NCBI GenBank assembly: GCA_030672225.1
Contig: DAOVGW010000058.1
Location: forward strand, 1 to 6,810
DNA: 6,810 nucleotides
Reading direction: 5' to 3'
Origin: Dehalococcoidales bacterium
Lineage (GTDB): Bacteria; Chloroflexota; Dehalococcoidia; Dehalococcoidales; ARS1013
The translations under genes were made by a program, and so were the position numbers. Below, piece after piece: positions 5,077 to 6,810 of this stretch. How positions within the stretch are numbered: position 1 is the stretch's first letter; each line of letters begins with the position of its first letter. Below the pieces are notes generated by a model. The model had not been told where the DNA came from. It worked only from the letters and a program-made list of their open reading frames with translations, and did not search any database.

Positions 5077-5634
5077 AAAAGGCTTCGGGTTAACGAAATG
5101 ATTAGAGGCAAGGAGGTCCGCCTCGTGGGGGAGAAGGGGGAGCAGTTGGGTCTTATGCCCCTATATCAGGCACGGGAAATATCCAAGAAGCAGAACCTTG
5201 ACCTGGTTGAAGTAGCGCCTACGGCAGTGCCTCCGGTATGCCGCCTGATGGACTACGGCAAGTATAAGTACGAGCAAACCAAGAAAGAACGTGAGGCCAG
5301 GAAGAGCCAGAAACTCTCACTACTACGGGAGGTTAGATTACGCCCCAAGATAGGTGAGCACGATTTTGAAGCTAAAGCACGCTCAGCAAGGAAGTTCCTG
5401 GAAGGTGGCGACAAGGTTAAGGTAACAATAATGTTCAGGGGGCGTGAGAATACTCACCCTGAGCTTGGTTTGCGGTTGCTGGAGAGGATGCTGGAATCAC
5501 TAAAGGAATTAGCCTTAGTTGAGAAGCAACCAACCAGAATGGGGGCAAGGTTACATTTAATCCTGTCACCGCAGGCTGGTTACATGGCTAGAATAAAGGA
5601 AGAGATAAAGAAAGGTCAGGATGCCAAAACTTAA
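5074..5634 (+). CDS. infC: Translation initiation factor IF-3
   Basis: IF3 binds the 30S subunit, prevents early joining of 50S and checks the start codon and initiator tRNA. With the ATT start at 5074 the protein has 186 residues (ATA at 5071 would add one), close to the usual 170-185. The N-terminal domain begins with LRVNEMIRGKEVRLV, includes LDLVEVAPTAVPPVC and ends near MDYGKYKYEQ. A lysine/arginine-rich linker (about 68-82) leads to the C-terminal domain with REVRLRPKIGEHDF and VTIMFRGRE, and ends with RLHLILSP. Starting at the ATG at 5098 would cut the conserved RVNE segment, which is why the upstream non-canonical start is preferred. The stop overlaps rpmI by 14 nt, so the two are probably translationally coupled. 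Promoters are present just upstream. Confidence 0.95.
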   Translation: MKRLRVNEMIRGKEVRLVGEKGEQLGLMPLYQAREISKKQNLDLVEVAPTAVPPVCRLMDYGKYKYEQTKKEREARKSQKLSLLREVRLRPKIGEHDFEAKARSARKFLEGGDKVKVTIMFRGRENTHPELGLRLLERMLESLKELALVEKQPTRMGARLHLILSPQAGYMARIKEEIKKGQDAKT

Positions 5635-5824
5635 AACACATAAAGGAGCCCAGAGCCGCTTTCACATTACTGGTAGCGGAAAAGTTATGCGTACCAAAGG
5701 TGGTAAGAGCCATCTGCGTCGCAAGAAATCGAGGCAGGCAAAACGGCTTTTTGACGAGAAGATACCACTGCATCCCCATGATAGGGTCCGCATAAAAAGA
5801 CTTATACCCTACGGAACCGGTTAG
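5621..5824 (+). CDS. rpmI: Large ribosomal subunit protein bL35
   Basis: A 67-residue, highly basic protein of the 50S subunit. It opens with the family signature MPKLKTHKGAQSRF and continues with TGSGKVMRTKGGKSHLRRKK, then ends in RIKRLIPYGTG. Length matches the family (about 64-66). The ATG at 5621 lies inside the end of infC (14-nt overlap) and is preceded by AAAGG (5611-5615), so ribosomes finishing infC can restart here. rplT follows 14 nt after the stop. The order infC-rpmI-rplT is among the most conserved in bacteria. Confidence 0.97.
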   Translation: MPKLKTHKGAQSRFHITGSGKVMRTKGGKSHLRRKKSRQAKRLFDEKIPLHPHDRVRIKRLIPYGTG

Positions 5825-5838
5825 ATAGGAGACATGTT

Positions 5839-6186
5839 TTGCGAGTAAAGAAGGGCACAACCGCACATCGGCGACATAAGAAGGTCCTGGCCATGACCAA
5901 GGGGCACAGGGCAACCAGGCATTCCCTTTATCGCCGTGCTCATGAGTCTATGCTCCACTCCTTAAGCTATGCCTACAGCCACCGCCGAGAGCGAAAGGGT
6001 GACCTGAGACGTCTGTGGATTTCGCGGATTAATGCCGCCAGTAGAGCTCACGGGCTCACCTATAGCCAGTTCATGAACAGCCTAAAAAAGTCTTGTATTG
6101 AAATCAATCGCAAGATGCTAGCCGATATGGCAGTTAGAGAGCCAGCCGCTTTTGCCGAGTTGGTCCGTCTTGGGCAGAGTGCTTGA
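5839..6186 (+). CDS. rplT: Large ribosomal subunit protein bL20
   Basis: A 115-residue 50S assembly protein that binds 23S rRNA early in assembly; in several bacteria it also represses its own operon. The start reads (M)RVKKGTTAHRRHKKVL, then the family's RRLWISRINAASR motif (about 57-69) and YSQFMNSLKK. The usual length is 117-119. The start codon is TTG at 5839, 7 nt after AGGAG (5827-5831). An ATG at 5834 is only 2 nt from that site, is in another frame and stops after four codons, so it is not the start. I see no L20-binding leader like that of B. subtilis, since the untranslated region before infC is too short. Confidence 0.96.
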   Translation: MRVKKGTTAHRRHKKVLAMTKGHRATRHSLYRRAHESMLHSLSYAYSHRRERKGDLRRLWISRINAASRAHGLTYSQFMNSLKKSCIEINRKMLADMAVREPAAFAELVRLGQSA

Positions 6187-6435
6187 GATAAAGTCCAAAG
6201 CTAACACAGCGGTCTTTAACCCCCAGCATATAGATTTATCCACCAGCAGGGCTTCTCCGCTTTGCCCTATCTCATGCCTGAGACCACTCGTTGTCTGGCT
6301 AACATAGCTCGCATACCTGATAAAGGCGGTAAACTCATCCCCTGTGATATATGCCTGCGGCTGTGCCCCGCCGGCAAAGAAGGCTAAGATAAAGCGACCC
6401 TGAAGGGGATTTGAGCTTCCTCCCACAGCCGCCAT
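6118..6435 (-). CDS. Doubtful hypothetical ORF, convergent with and overlapping the end of rplT
   Basis: From ATG at 6435 this would encode 105 residues, beginning MAAVGGSSNPLQGRF and including a GDEFTAFIRYASYV segment. The open frame extends back to an ATG at 6621, but that part crosses the promoter and start of the aldolase gene and does not look coding. The amino-acid make-up is protein-like and the codon choice resembles the neighbours. However, the last 23 codons are antisense to rplT, there is no good Shine-Dalgarno, and I recognise no family. It may be a gene remnant or a chance open frame. Confidence 0.22.
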   Translation of the reverse strand: MAAVGGSSNPLQGRFILAFFAGGAQPQAYITGDEFTAFIRYASYVSQTTSGLRHEIGQSGEALLVDKSICWGLKTAVLALDFISSTLPKTDQLGKSGWLSNCHIG

Positions 6436-6588
6436 TTTACGCTGCTGCTTCTTTGGCAGCACAGAGGAAGGCGGTAAACCCGGCAAATACAAATCAACTT
6501 GCGTCTTGTAGTATAATAGTGAAGCTGGTTGGGTTGGCTCTCTTACAGCTGGGCAGCAAACCATAAACTTAAGAAGGAGGATTACCAG
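6187..6588 (+). other. 400-nt stretch without a convincing gene between rplT and the aldolase
   Basis: On the plus strand all frames are broken by stops. The stretch contains a 9-bp inverted repeat, GCGGCTGTG (6357-6365) with CACAGCCGC (6424-6432), and a 12-bp direct repeat AAGGCGGTAAAC (6323-6334 and 6468-6479). It also has small hairpins such as TGCTGC/GCAGCA near 6443-6462. No terminator with a T-run is evident after rplT. The right end holds a -10 box and the ribosome site of the aldolase gene. The doubtful antisense ORF described separately covers its left two thirds. Confidence 0.5.
6512..6517 (+). promoter_or_regulatory. Candidate -10 box for the aldolase gene
   Basis: A perfect TATAAT lies 71 nt before the aldolase ATG. 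The region 17-18 nt upstream (around 6488-6494) has only a poor match to TTGACA, so this is a partial promoter call. Confidence 0.35.
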
Positions 6589-6810
6589 ATGGAATGGGGA
6601 ATGGCAAACCGTATGGCACAACTAATCCAATCGGACGGGCACGCCCTGTTTTTACCAGTAGACCATGGATACTTTCAAGGCCCCACCAGAAGGTTGGAAG
6701 AACCGCGTAAGACTATTGAGCCACTTCTGCCTTATGCTGATGCAATCTTCATTACCAGGGGTGTGTTACGCTCATCAGTAGACCCCGACAACACTAAACC
6801 AATTATTCTA
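6589..6810 (+). CDS. LsrF/DhnA-family class I aldolase, N-terminal part (cut by window edge)
   Basis: The first 74 codons are visible; the family is usually 260-300 residues long. It forms a TIM barrel and uses a Schiff-base lysine that would lie beyond the window edge. Members include DhnA-type fructose-bisphosphate aldolase, LsrF (thiolase of the AI-2 breakdown pathway) and ADH-synthase-like enzymes. The visible part matches LsrF closely: EWGMANRMAQLI, then FLPVDHGYFQGPT (about 22-33, with the DHGYFQGPT core), then ITRGVLRSSV (about 56-65). E. coli LsrF has about 30 extra residues before this point. The start ATG at 6589 lies 8 nt after AAGAAGGAGG (6571-6580), a strong site. The exact substrate cannot be told; without lsr neighbours in view, a sugar-phosphate aldolase role is as likely as AI-2 processing. 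Confidence 0.9.
   Translation, partial: MEWGMANRMAQLIQSDGHALFLPVDHGYFQGPTRRLEEPRKTIEPLLPYADAIFITRGVLRSSVDPDNTKPIIL

Noticed and set aside
5588..5914. Minus-strand 108-codon open frame across rpmI and rplT
   Set aside because: It is antisense to two well-conserved ribosomal protein genes and shows no recognisable protein features.

Overview
The window looks like chromosomal DNA from a free-living bacterium, most likely Chloroflexota of the Dehalococcoidia type. This rests on the style of the proteins (a TGS-less ThrRS, an LsrF/DhnA-type aldolase, and anchored proteins with long runs of 'STLEGNV' heptads) and on the gene order. The taxonomic call is inference from pattern memory, not a search. 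Start sites are mostly preceded by good Shine-Dalgarno sequences, and several promoters match the sigma70 consensus with 17-nt spacers.

Left part (1-2749, minus strand). Read in the direction of transcription, the order is: a membrane-anchored HtrA-like serine protease (2749-1688), a second membrane-anchored protein with the same N-terminal module but a different head (1535-786), a cytoplasmic zinc-ribbon protein (661-260), and the start of a YggS/PLPBP-family PLP-binding protein that runs off the left edge (263-1). The last two overlap by ATGA. The first two are paralogous at the N-terminus: a near-identical 'MNKW...QESSNL..AES' anchor followed by coiled-coil heptads encoded by 21-bp and 42-bp tandem repeats. 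They diverge completely after the stalk.

Middle (2750-3238). This is a divergent promoter region. A strong minus-strand promoter (TTGACA-N17-TATAAC) drives the protease. A plus-strand promoter drives a complete tRNA-Leu(UAG) with an encoded CCA. A second plus-strand promoter (TTGCAC-N17-TATAAT) drives thrS and is followed by an attenuator-like hairpin with a T6 run in the leader.

Right part (3239-6810, plus strand). This is a classical translation cluster: thrS (no TGS domain, GTG start), infC (probable AUU or AUA start, a hallmark of IF3 autoregulation), rpmI (overlapping infC by 14 nt) and rplT (TTG start). A stretch of about 400 nt follows without a convincing gene, though it holds a doubtful antisense ORF. 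The window closes with the first 74 codons of an LsrF/DhnA-family class I aldolase with a strong ribosome binding site.

No mobile element, CRISPR array, toxin-antitoxin pair or defence system is visible. The least ordinary part is the pair of anchor-stalk proteins, which suggests a reusable surface-display module carrying different extracytoplasmic heads.
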